Positions 54,321-63,805 of a DNA stretch of 64,000 nucleotides are shown piece after piece. The notes under the pieces are model-generated. The model was not told the DNA's origin, did no database searches, and saw nothing but the letters and a program-made list of their open reading frames with translations. The translations under genes and the position numbers were made by a program. Source of the stretch: Arenibacter sp. 6A1 (GTDB lineage Bacteria > Bacteroidota > Bacteroidia > Flavobacteriales > Flavobacteriaceae). Each line of letters starts with the position of its first letter. Positions within the stretch are counted from its first letter, which is position 1. The stretch covers positions 62,001 to 126,000 of the forward strand of contig NZ_JAAXCQ010000003.1 in NCBI RefSeq assembly GCF_012272855.1, given 5' to 3'.

Positions 54321-54992
54321 ATGGCTATCATTTTAAATTTAGAAACAGCAACGACCAATTGTTCGGTAAGTATCGCCAAAGATGGCGAACTAATAGTGTT
54401 AAAGGAAGATAATACTCCTGGGTATTCGCATGCAGAACAATTGCACATTTTTATAGAGGAAGCCTTGGAAGAGGCTTCCTTAACTTTTAAGGATATCAAT
54501 GCCATTGCGGTTAGTAAAGGCCCTGGTTCTTATACCGGTTTGCGTATAGGAGTGTCCGCAGCAAAGGGACTTTGTTATGCCCTGGAGCTGCCTTTAATAT
54601 CGGTGCCTACCTTAGAAAGTTTGGCTTGCCAAGCAGATAGTACCGAAAATGAGTATATCATTCCGCTTTTAGATGCTAGGCGAATGGAAGTATATTCGGC
54701 TGTATTCGATAATAAAGGAACTGAAATTAGAGCTACAAAAGCCGAAATTATCGGTGAAGAATCCTTCTCGGAATATAGTGCCAAAGGAAAGGTATTACTT
54801 ATCGGAGATGGCGCAGAAAAGTGCAGGGAAATATTGAAGCATTCCAATTTTTCGTTTCTTTCCGCTTCTCCATCGGCTTCGGAAATGAGTAGGTTATCAA
54901 ATAAAAAGTTCAAAGCAAACGACTTTGAAGATGTCGCCTACTTTGAACCTTACTATTTAAAAGATTTTATTTTGCAGACCAAAAAGTCCTAA
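54321..54992 (+). CDS. tsaB: tRNA threonylcarbamoyladenosine biosynthesis protein TsaB
   Basis: 223-residue partner of TsaD/TsaE in making t6A37 in tRNAs reading ANN codons. ASKHA fold: ILNLETATTNCSVSI phosphate-1-like loop and the VSKGPGSYTGLRIGVSAAKGL signature. Short form without extra domains. Converges with the MscS gene, overlapping its stop by four bases (54989-54992). Confidence 0.95.
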   Translation: MAIILNLETATTNCSVSIAKDGELIVLKEDNTPGYSHAEQLHIFIEEALEEASLTFKDINAIAVSKGPGSYTGLRIGVSAAKGLCYALELPLISVPTLESLACQADSTENEYIIPLLDARRMEVYSAVFDNKGTEIRATKAEIIGEESFSEYSAKGKVLLIGDGAEKCREILKHSNFSFLSASPSASEMSRLSNKKFKANDFEDVAYFEPYYLKDFILQTKKS

Positions 54993-55822
54993 GACCCTTG
55001 GTGAATAACACGTTGTGGGAATGGGATATCTATACCGGCCTCGTCAAATCTAAGTTTTAATTCTTCCATTACATGGAAATGTGCAGCCCAAAAAACTGGC
55101 GTTTCTGCCCAAAATCGCAACGATAGGTTAACAGAACTATCCCCTAGTTCTGCGACAAATACTTGTGGAGCAGGATCTTTTAGGATGTCCTCGTTCTCGG
55201 CACATATTTGCAAGAGGATTTCTCTAGCTTGTTTAATGTTAGAGTTGTACCCGATACCAACAGTAATATTATCCCTTCTTGTGCTTTGTGCACTGAAGTT
55301 GATAATATTGTTGTTAGATAATTGCCCGTTGGGGACAGTGGCAATTTGATTACCAGCAGTAGTCAGTTTGGTAGTGAATATGGTGATTTCCTTCACAGTT
55401 CCGTCCACACCTTGTGCAGATATCCAATCACCTACCTTAAAAGGCTTAAAAACTAAAATCAATACTCCTCCTGCAAAATTGGCCAAGGATCCCTGTAAGG
55501 CCAAACCAACGGCCAGACCCGCAGCACCTATAACCGCAACAAGAGAGGTAGATTGGACACCGAGTTGTTGAATGACAACTACAAATAACATTAGCTTTAA
55601 ACCAATATTGATAAAGCTTTGCAAAAAGGACTCCAAAGAAGGGTCGTAATCGGTCTTTTGGAAGAACTTTTTAACCATTCGGTTAATAAATTTAATGACC
55701 CATAACCCTAATACAAATATTATGATGGCGGTTACTAAGGTGGTCACCGCTCCTGGGAGGTTTTCCCATAACCAAGTTTCTAATTGCTTAATGTTTTCTT
55801 CGTAATCTGAAATTAAACTCAT
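54989..55822 (-). CDS. MscS-family mechanosensitive ion channel
   Basis: 277-residue small-conductance mechanosensitive channel. Three helices (about 20-46, 66-92, 95-125); the pore helix has the Gly/Ala pattern IGAAGLAVGLALQGSLANFAGG. The beta domain follows (FKVGDWISAQGVDGTVKEITIFTTKLTT) with the C-terminal alpha/beta part ending SFPFPQRVI-like (IPFPQRVIH). Releases solutes under hypo-osmotic stress. Confidence 0.94.
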   Translation of the reverse strand: MSLISDYEENIKQLETWLWENLPGAVTTLVTAIIIFVLGLWVIKFINRMVKKFFQKTDYDPSLESFLQSFINIGLKLMLFVVVIQQLGVQSTSLVAVIGAAGLAVGLALQGSLANFAGGVLILVFKPFKVGDWISAQGVDGTVKEITIFTTKLTTAGNQIATVPNGQLSNNNIINFSAQSTRRDNITVGIGYNSNIKQAREILLQICAENEDILKDPAPQVFVAELGDSSVNLSLRFWAETPVFWAAHFHVMEELKLRFDEAGIDIPFPQRVIHQGS

Positions 55823-55874
55823 ATATGTTTTATTTTGTTAACGGTCAATAATATAATAATTAATGATTTTATGA

Positions 55875-55882
55875 CAAATATA
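55875..55882 (-). promoter_or_regulatory. -7 box of mscS
   Basis: Minus-strand TATATTTG, 52 bp before the start codon at 55822. -33 element unclear. Confidence 0.45.
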
Positions 55883-55933
55883 AATTATTAAACAAATGTT
55901 AATAGTATTTAGAAAATGTCACTTTAGAAAAAA

Positions 55934-55965
55934 GCAAAAAAAAACGCCTTTCAAGGCGTTTTTTT
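55934..55965. terminator. Terminator between dodecin and mscS
   Basis: AAAACGCCTT (55941-55950), TC, AAGGCGTTTT (55953-55962) with A-run left and T-run right. On the minus strand it lies 19 bp after the dodecin stop and before mscS. Confidence 0.9.
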
Positions 55966-55983
55966 GAGTACGGTTATGGACCG

Positions 55984-56184
55984 TTAATTTACTTCGAAAG
56001 TGATTTTTACATTCACTCTATATTGGTCTAATTTTCCATCTTTAACGGTAGCACTTTGTTCGTGCATATAAACGGATTTAATGTTTTTGACGGATTTAGA
56101 GGCGTGCGCAACAGCTTTCGCTGCGGCGTCCTCCCAACTTTTATCAGAATTCGCTAATATTTCAATAACCTTTAGAACTGCCAT
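55984..56184 (-). CDS. Dodecin
   Basis: 66-residue dodecin: VLKVIEILANSDKSWEDAAAKAVAHASKSVKNIKSVYMHEQSATV... fits the beta-alpha-beta-beta fold that forms a hollow dodecamer binding flavins. Family storage/buffer role for free flavin. Downstream of nfu on the same strand with a 70-bp gap, and ended by a strong terminator. Confidence 0.92.
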   Translation of the reverse strand: MAVLKVIEILANSDKSWEDAAAKAVAHASKSVKNIKSVYMHEQSATVKDGKLDQYRVNVKITFEVN

Positions 56185-56253
56185 AACGTAGTGTTTTAGA
56201 TTTTCTTAAAGTTAGCAAATAAAAAAGAAAATTACTATAATAATTGTTGAAAA

Positions 56254-57156
56254 TCAGCCATTTATAGCAACGACCTCGTTTACCTTATCTCCCATCATAT
56301 TTTTTAGCATCGTTTCAATACCGTTTTTTAGGGTAAAGGTCGATGAAGGACAACCACTACAAGCACCTTGTAAAATAACGTTTACGGTTTTAGTGTCTTC
56401 CTCATAAGATTTAAAAAGAATGTTTCCTCCGTCACTTGCTACGGCCGGTTTCACATATTCTTCCAAAATATCTATGATTTGCTTGGAGGTATCGTCCAAA
56501 TTCTCATCCTGTAATTTTGCTTTTGGTGCTTCGGTATTTTGTTTTTGAATACTGCCAGCAGAAACAACTTCCTTCCCGTCAGCCAAGAAATCCCTTATTT
56601 TTTCCCGTAATTCAAAAGTGATTTCTTCCCATTCCGCGACGTCATATTTATTGATAGAAACGTAGTTTTCATCAAAAAACACTTCCTTTACAAAGGGTAG
56701 CATAAACAGTTGTTTTGCCAATTCCGAATCTTTGGCATCATCGATGTTTTTAAATTCGAAGGTGGTAGGGACAATTTTTTTGTTCGCTACAAACTTCATC
56801 ACCGAAGGGTTAGGGGTTACTTCAGCATATACGGTAACTGCAACTTTTTTGGTGCTTTCCTCCTCAATAACCACTGGTTCCCCAGCATTGAGATAATCTA
56901 CCAATTGCTGGGCTACACTATCCTTAACATCATCCCATTCCACAATATTATAACGCTCTAGCCCTATAAAATTACCAGAGATATAAACGGTCTTGATAAA
57001 AGGCAGGTAAAATAATTGTTGTGCCAAAGGTGAGTTTTTGGCATCGTCTATATTTTTAAATTCGTAATTGTTATTCTTTGTGATGAAATGGTTAGTTTCA
57101 AATTTTAGTATCGCCGGGTTGTTTGTAGGAACAACAGAAATTATAAACTCCTTCAT
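56254..57156 (-). CDS. NifU/Nfu-type iron-sulfur carrier with duplicated N-terminal domain
   Basis: 300 residues: two tandem Nfu N-terminal (scaffold) domains (about 5-85 and 100-180), each with an 'NNPAILKF/NPSVMKF' start and 'IDDAKxSxLAxQLFxLPFVKxVxxxxNxxxxxKY' core. The NifU C-terminal domain at about 210-300 has CSGCPSS (Cys266, Cys269), which binds a bridging 4Fe-4S cluster. Delivers clusters to target proteins. ATG 57156 is chosen over GTG 57171 because MKEFIISV matches the usual first strand. A -7 box (TACTTTTG) lies 14 bp upstream. Confidence 0.93.
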   Translation of the reverse strand: MKEFIISVVPTNNPAILKFETNHFITKNNNYEFKNIDDAKNSPLAQQLFYLPFIKTVYISGNFIGLERYNIVEWDDVKDSVAQQLVDYLNAGEPVVIEEESTKKVAVTVYAEVTPNPSVMKFVANKKIVPTTFEFKNIDDAKDSELAKQLFMLPFVKEVFFDENYVSINKYDVAEWEEITFELREKIRDFLADGKEVVSAGSIQKQNTEAPKAKLQDENLDDTSKQIIDILEEYVKPAVASDGGNILFKSYEEDTKTVNVILQGACSGCPSSTFTLKNGIETMLKNMMGDKVNEVVAING

Positions 57157-57170
57157 ATGATAATTTTTCA

Positions 57171-57178
57171 CAAAAGTA
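57171..57178 (-). promoter_or_regulatory. -7 box of nfu
   Basis: Minus-strand TACTTTTG, 14 bp before the chosen start, which implies a very short leader. It also overlaps the GTG at 57171, arguing against that codon as the start. Confidence 0.5.
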
Positions 57179-57273
57179 CGAAGGATTTCTAACTAAACCC
57201 GCATATAATAATGTAGTTGTTCCTTCGTTATTAGTTATATATGATAGTAGTCATAAATTTCCCCAATCTTTAA

Positions 57274-58266
57274 ATGAAACACTGTACTTTCATGTTTTTT
57301 TTCACCTTTACTATAGGCTTTATGTCTTTTGCCCAAGAAGGTGTGCCTGTTTATTTCGATTATCAATCGGATAACTATTTCCTGTTACATCCTTCCATGG
57401 CCGGAATAGGGGAAGGGACCAAAATTAGGGCAACCGTAAGACAACAATGGTTTAATGTAAACGAAGCTCCAAATTTACAAACACTAAATGCTCATTCCAG
57501 ATTGGGGAAAAACACTGGTTTTGGGGTTATTGTTTTCAATGATGCCAATGGGTACCATTCTCAAACAGGATTAAAACTTGGTTATGCCCACCATTTGCGA
57601 TTTGGGTCAGATTTTAGGGTCTTACACCAATTGTCGTTCGGAATAGGAGTGGGGGGGCAACAAAGCTCATTGGATGAATCCGAATTTGTTTCCGTAGAAC
57701 CCGATCCGACAATTAGCGGCACAAAAAATAGCAAAAGCTATTTTAATACAGATATTGGTATTTCCTATAATTACTTAGAACTTTATGCGCATGCCACCGT
57801 TCTTAATGTTTTAGGGAGGGGTAGGGACCTTTATGCTGCCACCGAGTCTAACGACCTAAGGCGGTATGTGGGGTCTGTAGGCTATGTTTTTGGTAAAAGT
57901 GAATGGCAAATAGAACCCTCTATCTTGTTTCAATTGACCGAATTTAATCAAGAAAAAACCATCGATATTAATACAAAAATCTATAAAGAAATGAATTTTG
58001 GAACCCTGTGGGGCGGAATTTCTTATAGAAGAAGCTTTGAAGGTACCGAAATCCAAACCGCCGATACAATGGGAGAACAGCGGCTACAATTAATTACTCC
58101 TTTAATTGGGGCCAATTATAAAAAAATTATGGTGTCCTATAACTATTCCTACCAAATGGGAGATATGAGGATCGATGACGGGGGATTCCATCAATTGACC
58201 CTAGGTTATAATTTTGGACAGGAGAAAAAAAGATACGATTGTAATTGTCCTGCAGTCAATTACTAA
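57274..58266 (+). CDS. PorP/SprF-family type IX secretion membrane protein
   Basis: 330 residues. Signal peptide 1-20 (cleaved before QEG). The mature part starts with the family pattern YFDYQSDNYFLLHPSMAGIGEGTKIRATVRQQW and is an outer-membrane beta-barrel with GFGVIVFNDANGYHSQTGLKLGYAHHL. Such proteins help specific CHU_C (type B) cargo reach the surface, as SprF does for SprB. A type B surface protein lies 2 kb downstream, possibly its cargo. Confidence 0.9.
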   Translation: MKHCTFMFFFTFTIGFMSFAQEGVPVYFDYQSDNYFLLHPSMAGIGEGTKIRATVRQQWFNVNEAPNLQTLNAHSRLGKNTGFGVIVFNDANGYHSQTGLKLGYAHHLRFGSDFRVLHQLSFGIGVGGQQSSLDESEFVSVEPDPTISGTKNSKSYFNTDIGISYNYLELYAHATVLNVLGRGRDLYAATESNDLRRYVGSVGYVFGKSEWQIEPSILFQLTEFNQEKTIDINTKIYKEMNFGTLWGGISYRRSFEGTEIQTADTMGEQRLQLITPLIGANYKKIMVSYNYSYQMGDMRIDDGGFHQLTLGYNFGQEKKRYDCNCPAVNY

Positions 58267-58509
58267 TCAACAGTGCCCATTAGAACTCCCCTTCTTATTT
58301 TTATATTTAGAACATAAAAAGCCCTACAGCTAAAACCGAAGAAATAAATCCAACACTTTAAAGTTGGCGTAAATGCATAGGGTATTTTTGATTGCTGGCT
58401 TTTAAATAGGAAGTATTTCTTGTCGTATTTTTGTAATGTTAGGGTTGGTAATATTTTAATAGGAACGACAAGGAAATATAAGCTGGCCTAAACGATAAAA
58501 ATTTCAAAA

Positions 58510-59019
58510 ATGATTAAGACTATTAATGGAAAAACACCTCAAATAGGAGAGGATTGTTATATCGCCGAAAATGCCACTATTGTAGGCGAGGTAAGTATGG
58601 GAAGCCAATGCAGTATATGGTTTAATGCAGTGTTGCGCGGCGATGTACATTTTATAAAAATGGGGAATAAAGTGAACGTTCAGGATGGAGCGGTTATTCA
58701 TTGTACCTATTTAAAGTCGCCCACTACCATCGGAAACAATGTTTCTATAGGCCATAATGCCATAGTTCATGGATGTACCATTCACGATAACGTACTTATA
58801 GGGATGGGGAGTATTGTGATGGACGATTGTATTATCGAAAGCAATAGTATTATCGCGGCAGGAGCGGTGGTTACCAAAGGAACAAGAGTGCCCTCGGGTA
58901 CTGTTTTTGCAGGTATGCCAGCAAAAAAAATAAAGGATATCAGTACCGATTTAAGCGCAGGGGAGGTCGATAGAATCGCAGATAACTATGTTAAATATTC
59001 TAGCTGGTTTAAAGAGTAA
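58510..59019 (+). CDS. Gamma-carbonic anhydrase-like hexapeptide protein
   Basis: 169 residues; a left-handed beta-helix with hexapeptide repeats (IVGEVSMGSQCSIWFNAVLRGD, IHDNVLIGMGSIVMDD, IESNSIIAAGAVVTKG). Metal-binding histidines His64, His82 and His87 sit at the gamma-carbonic anhydrase positions. Members are sometimes active and sometimes structural; activity cannot be decided here. Two possible -7 boxes (TATTTTTG at 58383 and 58426) lie upstream. Single gene. Confidence 0.88.
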   Translation: MIKTINGKTPQIGEDCYIAENATIVGEVSMGSQCSIWFNAVLRGDVHFIKMGNKVNVQDGAVIHCTYLKSPTTIGNNVSIGHNAIVHGCTIHDNVLIGMGSIVMDDCIIESNSIIAAGAVVTKGTRVPSGTVFAGMPAKKIKDISTDLSAGEVDRIADNYVKYSSWFKE

Positions 59020-59108
59020 TTAATTTTTTTTAAACGTATAAATGCTGAAAATCACCACAGTATTTGAAGGCTTTTACAATGGGCTATCTAATTTATCGTA
59101 TTATTTAT

Positions 59109-59116
59109 TAAGTTTG
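59109..59116 (+). promoter_or_regulatory. -7 box of fabD
   Basis: TAAGTTTG, 21 bp before the start codon; -33 unclear. Confidence 0.4.
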
Positions 59117-59137
59117 TCGCATCAAAAAATATAAAAA

Positions 59138-60022
59138 ATGAACGCATATATATTTCCAGGTCAAGGAGCTCAGTTTGTAGGAATGGGGTTAGACCTTTAT
59201 GAAAAGTATCCTTTGGCCCAACAATTGTTCGAAAGGGCAAATGATATTTTAGGGTTTCATATAACGGACTTGATGTTCGAAGGGACTGTAGAAGATTTAA
59301 AACAGACAAAAGTTACCCAGCCAGCCATATTTTTGCATTCAGTAATTATGAGTAAGGTATTGGGAGATCGCTTTAAACCAGATATGGTAGCGGGACATTC
59401 CTTAGGAGAATTTTCAGCTTTGGTAGCTAGTAATGCCCTAAATTTTGAGGATGGATTAAAATTGGTTTCTAAAAGAGCCTTGGCCATGCAGAAGGCTTGC
59501 GAGTTGCAACCAAGTACTATGGCCGCTGTTTTAGGGCTAGAGGACGACCTGGTAGAACAAATTTGTAGTGAAATTCCAGGAGTTGTTGTTCCTGCTAATT
59601 ATAATTGCCCTGGCCAGTTGGTGATTTCAGGAGAAATAGAGGCTATTAACCTTGCCTGTGAAAAATTAAAAGAAGCCGGAGCACGTAGAGCATTGGTGTT
59701 ACCAGTAGGAGGGGCTTTTCACTCTCCATTGATGGAGCCGGCAAGAGAAGAATTGGCAGCAGCCATAGAAAATACAACTTTTAAAACGCCAAGCTGTCTG
59801 ATTTATCAAAATGTACCTACCATAGGGGTAAAAGATGCCGAAGCTATTAAAGCAAACTTAATAGCTCAGTTGACTGCCCCGGTAAAATGGACACAAAGTG
59901 TTCAAAATATGGTAAAGGATGGCGCAACGCTATTTACCGAAGTAGGACCAGGGAAGGTGTTACAAGGCTTAGTTAAAAAAATTCATTCTTCAGCAGAGAC
60001 CATGTCTGCAGATCTTTCTTAA
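59138..60022 (+). CDS. fabD: Malonyl-CoA:ACP transacylase
   Basis: 294-residue FabD that loads malonyl onto acyl carrier protein for fatty acid synthesis. Starts AYIFPGQGAQFVGMG; the nucleophile is Ser88 in GHSLGEF; the catalytic His lies in GGAFHSPLM; QKACELQPSTMAAVLG and LFTEVGPGKVLQGL are typical. Full length. Not in a fab cluster; terminated by a long hairpin. Confidence 0.95.
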   Translation: MNAYIFPGQGAQFVGMGLDLYEKYPLAQQLFERANDILGFHITDLMFEGTVEDLKQTKVTQPAIFLHSVIMSKVLGDRFKPDMVAGHSLGEFSALVASNALNFEDGLKLVSKRALAMQKACELQPSTMAAVLGLEDDLVEQICSEIPGVVVPANYNCPGQLVISGEIEAINLACEKLKEAGARRALVLPVGGAFHSPLMEPAREELAAAIENTTFKTPSCLIYQNVPTIGVKDAEAIKANLIAQLTAPVKWTQSVQNMVKDGATLFTEVGPGKVLQGLVKKIHSSAETMSADLS

Positions 60023-60043
60023 TTAGAAGACAACTTACTGTGT

Positions 60044-60090
60044 CATTCGTCTGATAAATAAAGGTTTAGCCTTTTTTATTAGTGCGAATG
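60044..60090 (+). terminator. Terminator after fabD
   Basis: CATTCG (60044-60049) pairs with CGAATG (60085-60090); the inner stem ATAAATAAAGG pairs with CCTTTTTTAT around TTTAG, with a T-run inside the second arm. Likely terminator. Confidence 0.7.
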
Positions 60091-60178
60091 ACATTTTTTT
60101 AGTAATATTATTTAGTTCTTTTTTCATTTCTGCTTGCAATAATTGGTATTGGATTTCAATAAATTCAAAATTCAAGCT

Positions 60179-63100
60179 ATGAACTCTAAAGACCATAATA
60201 TTGCTTTCTTTCCATTAAAGGGGATTTTAGTAAAGGTTTTAATTACTTTGGTGATATATTTTTTAGCAAGCCTAAAGATGTATGCCCAAATTGATTGCTT
60301 GGTGCCGCCCAGTCTTAGTACCAACGATGCTGTGGTCTGCGATAACCCTAGTGTAGATCTAGATACCTACGTTACCAACTCCCCCCCTAATAACGAAACT
60401 TTAATATGGAGTACAAGTCCGATAGCAGGCGTGAATGTGCTCTCAAGTTCTGTAGTAACTAGTCCTGGTGGTACCTATTATGCCTATTATTATGGGTCGT
60501 CAGCGGGCTTGGATTGTTATAATCCCATAGCCGCTACGGCAGGAACTACCATTAGAGTGAGTTTTGCCAATACACCTTCTGTCGTATCGACAAGCTCTGG
60601 TGAAAGATGTGGTCCAGGTACTGTTAACTTGTCGGCAACGAGCAATCCAGGGGTAGCTACTTTGAATTGGTATGACCTCAGTGTTGGAGGTACTCTCTTG
60701 GGTACAGGTACAAGCTTTGAAACTCCAGAAATAACCAACACTACGGTTTATTATGTAGAAGCCTCCCAAAATGGTTGTACCTCGGAAAGAGAGGCAGTCG
60801 TAGCAACCATAAACAATATCCCATCTATTAGCAGTTTTACCGATGATAGCCGATGTGGTCCAGGAAGTCTTAGTCTCCAGGCTACCGCTAGTTCGGCAAC
60901 AGCGACACTTAATTGGTACAACTCAGATATCGGAGGTACGCTTATGGGAACCGGAGACAACTTTGTGACATCAGAATTAAACGCTACTACTACCTTTTAT
61001 GTCGAAGCTATAGAAAACAATTGTATTTCCGAGAACAGGACCGCAGTGGTGGCCCAGATATTGGAAGTGCCCACGGTCAGTACGACCACACCGGGAGGAC
61101 GCTGTGACCCAGGGTCGGTGCGCATACAGACCTCGGCGAGTAGCGAAACAGCCGAGCTGCAATGGTTCGATATGGAAATAGGAGGAAGTAGTTTGGCTAC
61201 AGGAACAACTTTTGATACCCCTATTTTAACAATGACGACTACGTATTATGTGGCGGCCGTACAAAATGGATGTGCTTCCGACCGCATTCCCGTAACAGCG
61301 TCCATAAATACACCCCCAACCATTATCGCTACCAGCCCCAACGAGCGGTGTGGTTCAGGAGAACTTACCCTGGGAGCAACTGCCGATTCGGATACTGCAA
61401 CCCTAATATGGTACGACGCTAGCAGTGGTGGTAATATGTTGGGGTCTGGAAACAGTTTTGTAACGCCCATAATTAATGTGACCACTACCTATTACGTAGA
61501 GGCTACAGAGAATGTTTGTACTTCTTCTATTCGAACCTCGGTAGAGGCTATTATAACTCCAGTACCATCGATCAGTGAAACGGCGCCCGCCTTTCGATGC
61601 GATACGGGAAGTCTTACCCTTGGGGCAAGATCAAACTCCCCCTCGGCAACCATAAATTGGTATGCCAACCCTAATGGCGGACCTAGCCTTGGAACTGGCA
61701 TTAATTTTATTACCCCTACCTTAACAAATAGCACGACTTATTACGTAGATGCGACCGAAAATAACTGTAGCTCCCCAACGAGAATAGCCGTTGAAGCAAC
61801 TATAAATAATACTCCGGTGATCATCGAAACCGTGTCGGGCCAAAGCTGTGGCCCCGGATCAGTAACACTAGGCGCGACTGCCAACTCGGCAACGGCTACT
61901 ATATCATGGTTTGATACACCAACAGCAGCTAATAGTATTGGAAATGGAAGCAGCTTTGTAACCCCTGCGATAACTACAACGACCACCTATTATGTGGAAG
62001 CGGCCGAAAACGACTGTCCTTCCTCCAATCGGGTTGCAGTAACCGCTACGGTCAATAGCCCGCCCTCGGCAGGAACGCCTAGGAATACCTTGGCCTGTAA
62101 TATCCCTGCTAATGGAGTTTCTGTAATAGATTTAGATAATCAATTGGTAGATGCCGATCAGGGTGAGTGGTCCATCAGTGCTATGCCCAATGGTGGCAAT
62201 GTGACTATTGGCAATGGGAATAATGTTGATTTTTCGGGGCAACCTATGGGAAACTATAGGTTTAGCTTTACCACTACTGGGGCATTGGCTCCTTGTACCA
62301 ATGAAACCTCATTGGTAACAATCACTGTTTCGGATTGTGCCGTTCCTTGTAGGGCAGGGGAAAGTGCGCCACTCCAGAATTCGACGCTGCCGTCACTTTG
62401 CAATATTACTTCTGTAAACCTAAATGAATTTACCAATAGTATTCCCCCCTCAGGGACAGTGTTAACCTGGAGCACCGATGATCTAGATCTTACCGATACC
62501 AATTCGCATTTGGCAAATTCCACGGTGAGTTCCGATTTTCCGGGTTCCTATTACGGTTTTTTCTATGATGCCGAAGCCAATTGTGCCAGTCCGGCTCTCG
62601 TGGTTACTTTAGATTTTCTTACTTCCCCGATAATAAATAGTACGAGTTCGGCCCAAAGATGTGGCGAGGGGAGCCTTGTTTTAGGAGCTACCGCTAACGA
62701 AGGTACCCTTCGCTGGTATTCACAGGCTGTTGGGGGAGTAGTCATAGGCATGGGAAACAATTTTACGACACCTTCAATAAATGCTACAACCACATTTTAT
62801 GTTGAGGTTACCGACGATGATTGTAGTTCGGAAAGATCCCCAGTACTAGCTTATATAGTAGTACCGCCATCAGCAGGAACGGCCAGCAATTTAGAAGTTT
62901 GTAATCTTTTAGGTAGTTCAGGGACTACCATGGTTGCCCTAAATGAGCAACTTACAGGGGCAGACCCCGGAAACTGGACCATAACGTCGGACCCGTCTGC
63001 AGGAAGGTTAATTATAGGCGAAGGGAATATAGTAGATTTTGAAGGGATGCCAGAAGGGGACTTTATATTTACCTATACGACCAGTTCGGCAGAGGATCCC

Positions 63101-63805
63101 TGTACGGAAGAGTCGACAAGTTTAACGATTACCGTCGTGGATTGTTCGTTGGCAAACCAATATGATCTTGCTATTGAGAAACAGGTCGATATTGAGAAAC
63201 CTATCGTGGGAAGCGAGATTGTTTTTACTATTACCCTAAGCAACCTAGGGCAGGGGGCACTTGCCAATGTGATAGTAAATGAATTTATCGGACCATCGAT
63301 CGGATTTCAATACCTATCCCATACCGCCACTAAAGGAATTTATGATGTAGGAAGAGGGGTATGGAATATTCCCGAAATTATAGGGGCTGAGGTGGTTGTA
63401 TTGATGATTACCGCGAGAGTGCCAGAAGTGGGGACTTTTGAAAATATTGCTGCCATTATGGATTCTTTTCCTTCCGATAGTAATGACGATAATAACCGGG
63501 CCTCGGTCGTTGTCGATGTGCAAAGACGGTCCATTGGTGAATGTGGATTTATATATAACCAGATATCACCAAACAGTGATGGAATTAACGATGTGCTGAG
63601 CATAAATTGTATAGAAGACTTTCCAAACAATACCTTGGAGATTTTTAATAGATATGGCTATAGTGTTTTTCTAGCAAAGAATTATACCAATAACTGGGAT
63701 GGCAAAGGCCCTAATGGCAACTTACCTAAAGGGACTTATTTCTATGTCTTAAATCTTGGAGACGGTTCCCAGCCGCAAAAAGGTTGGATTCAACTCATCA
63801 GATAA
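60179..63805 (+). CDS. T9SS type B secreted surface protein with Ig-like repeats
   Basis: 1208 residues. Signal peptide 1-36 (cleaved before QID). Seven Ig-like modules of about 80 residues follow, each with an R-C-G/D-x-G-x-L/V-x-L start and a T-Y-Y-V-x-A/D...N-x-C end (six in tandem from about 140 to 640, one near 830-900). Between them are two DQG/DPG modules, and near the C-terminus a DUF11-like domain (about 1000-1110, YDLAIEKQVDIEKP). The last about 90 residues form the CHU_C domain for T9SS sorting: ISPNSDGINDVLSINC and GTYFYVLNLGD. Start at ATG 60179. Probably an adhesin or gliding-surface protein. Confidence 0.88.
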   Translation: MNSKDHNIAFFPLKGILVKVLITLVIYFLASLKMYAQIDCLVPPSLSTNDAVVCDNPSVDLDTYVTNSPPNNETLIWSTSPIAGVNVLSSSVVTSPGGTYYAYYYGSSAGLDCYNPIAATAGTTIRVSFANTPSVVSTSSGERCGPGTVNLSATSNPGVATLNWYDLSVGGTLLGTGTSFETPEITNTTVYYVEASQNGCTSEREAVVATINNIPSISSFTDDSRCGPGSLSLQATASSATATLNWYNSDIGGTLMGTGDNFVTSELNATTTFYVEAIENNCISENRTAVVAQILEVPTVSTTTPGGRCDPGSVRIQTSASSETAELQWFDMEIGGSSLATGTTFDTPILTMTTTYYVAAVQNGCASDRIPVTASINTPPTIIATSPNERCGSGELTLGATADSDTATLIWYDASSGGNMLGSGNSFVTPIINVTTTYYVEATENVCTSSIRTSVEAIITPVPSISETAPAFRCDTGSLTLGARSNSPSATINWYANPNGGPSLGTGINFITPTLTNSTTYYVDATENNCSSPTRIAVEATINNTPVIIETVSGQSCGPGSVTLGATANSATATISWFDTPTAANSIGNGSSFVTPAITTTTTYYVEAAENDCPSSNRVAVTATVNSPPSAGTPRNTLACNIPANGVSVIDLDNQLVDADQGEWSISAMPNGGNVTIGNGNNVDFSGQPMGNYRFSFTTTGALAPCTNETSLVTITVSDCAVPCRAGESAPLQNSTLPSLCNITSVNLNEFTNSIPPSGTVLTWSTDDLDLTDTNSHLANSTVSSDFPGSYYGFFYDAEANCASPALVVTLDFLTSPIINSTSSAQRCGEGSLVLGATANEGTLRWYSQAVGGVVIGMGNNFTTPSINATTTFYVEVTDDDCSSERSPVLAYIVVPPSAGTASNLEVCNLLGSSGTTMVALNEQLTGADPGNWTITSDPSAGRLIIGEGNIVDFEGMPEGDFIFTYTTSSAEDPCTEESTSLTITVVDCSLANQYDLAIEKQVDIEKPIVGSEIVFTITLSNLGQGALANVIVNEFIGPSIGFQYLSHTATKGIYDVGRGVWNIPEIIGAEVVVLMITARVPEVGTFENIAAIMDSFPSDSNDDNNRASVVVDVQRRSIGECGFIYNQISPNSDGINDVLSINCIEDFPNNTLEIFNRYGYSVFLAKNYTNNWDGKGPNGNLPKGTYFYVLNLGDGSQPQKGWIQLIR

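Noticed and set aside
60500-62793. Several minus-strand open frames inside the Ig-repeat gene
   Set aside because: They recur in step with the 80-residue repeats and are reading-frame shadows.
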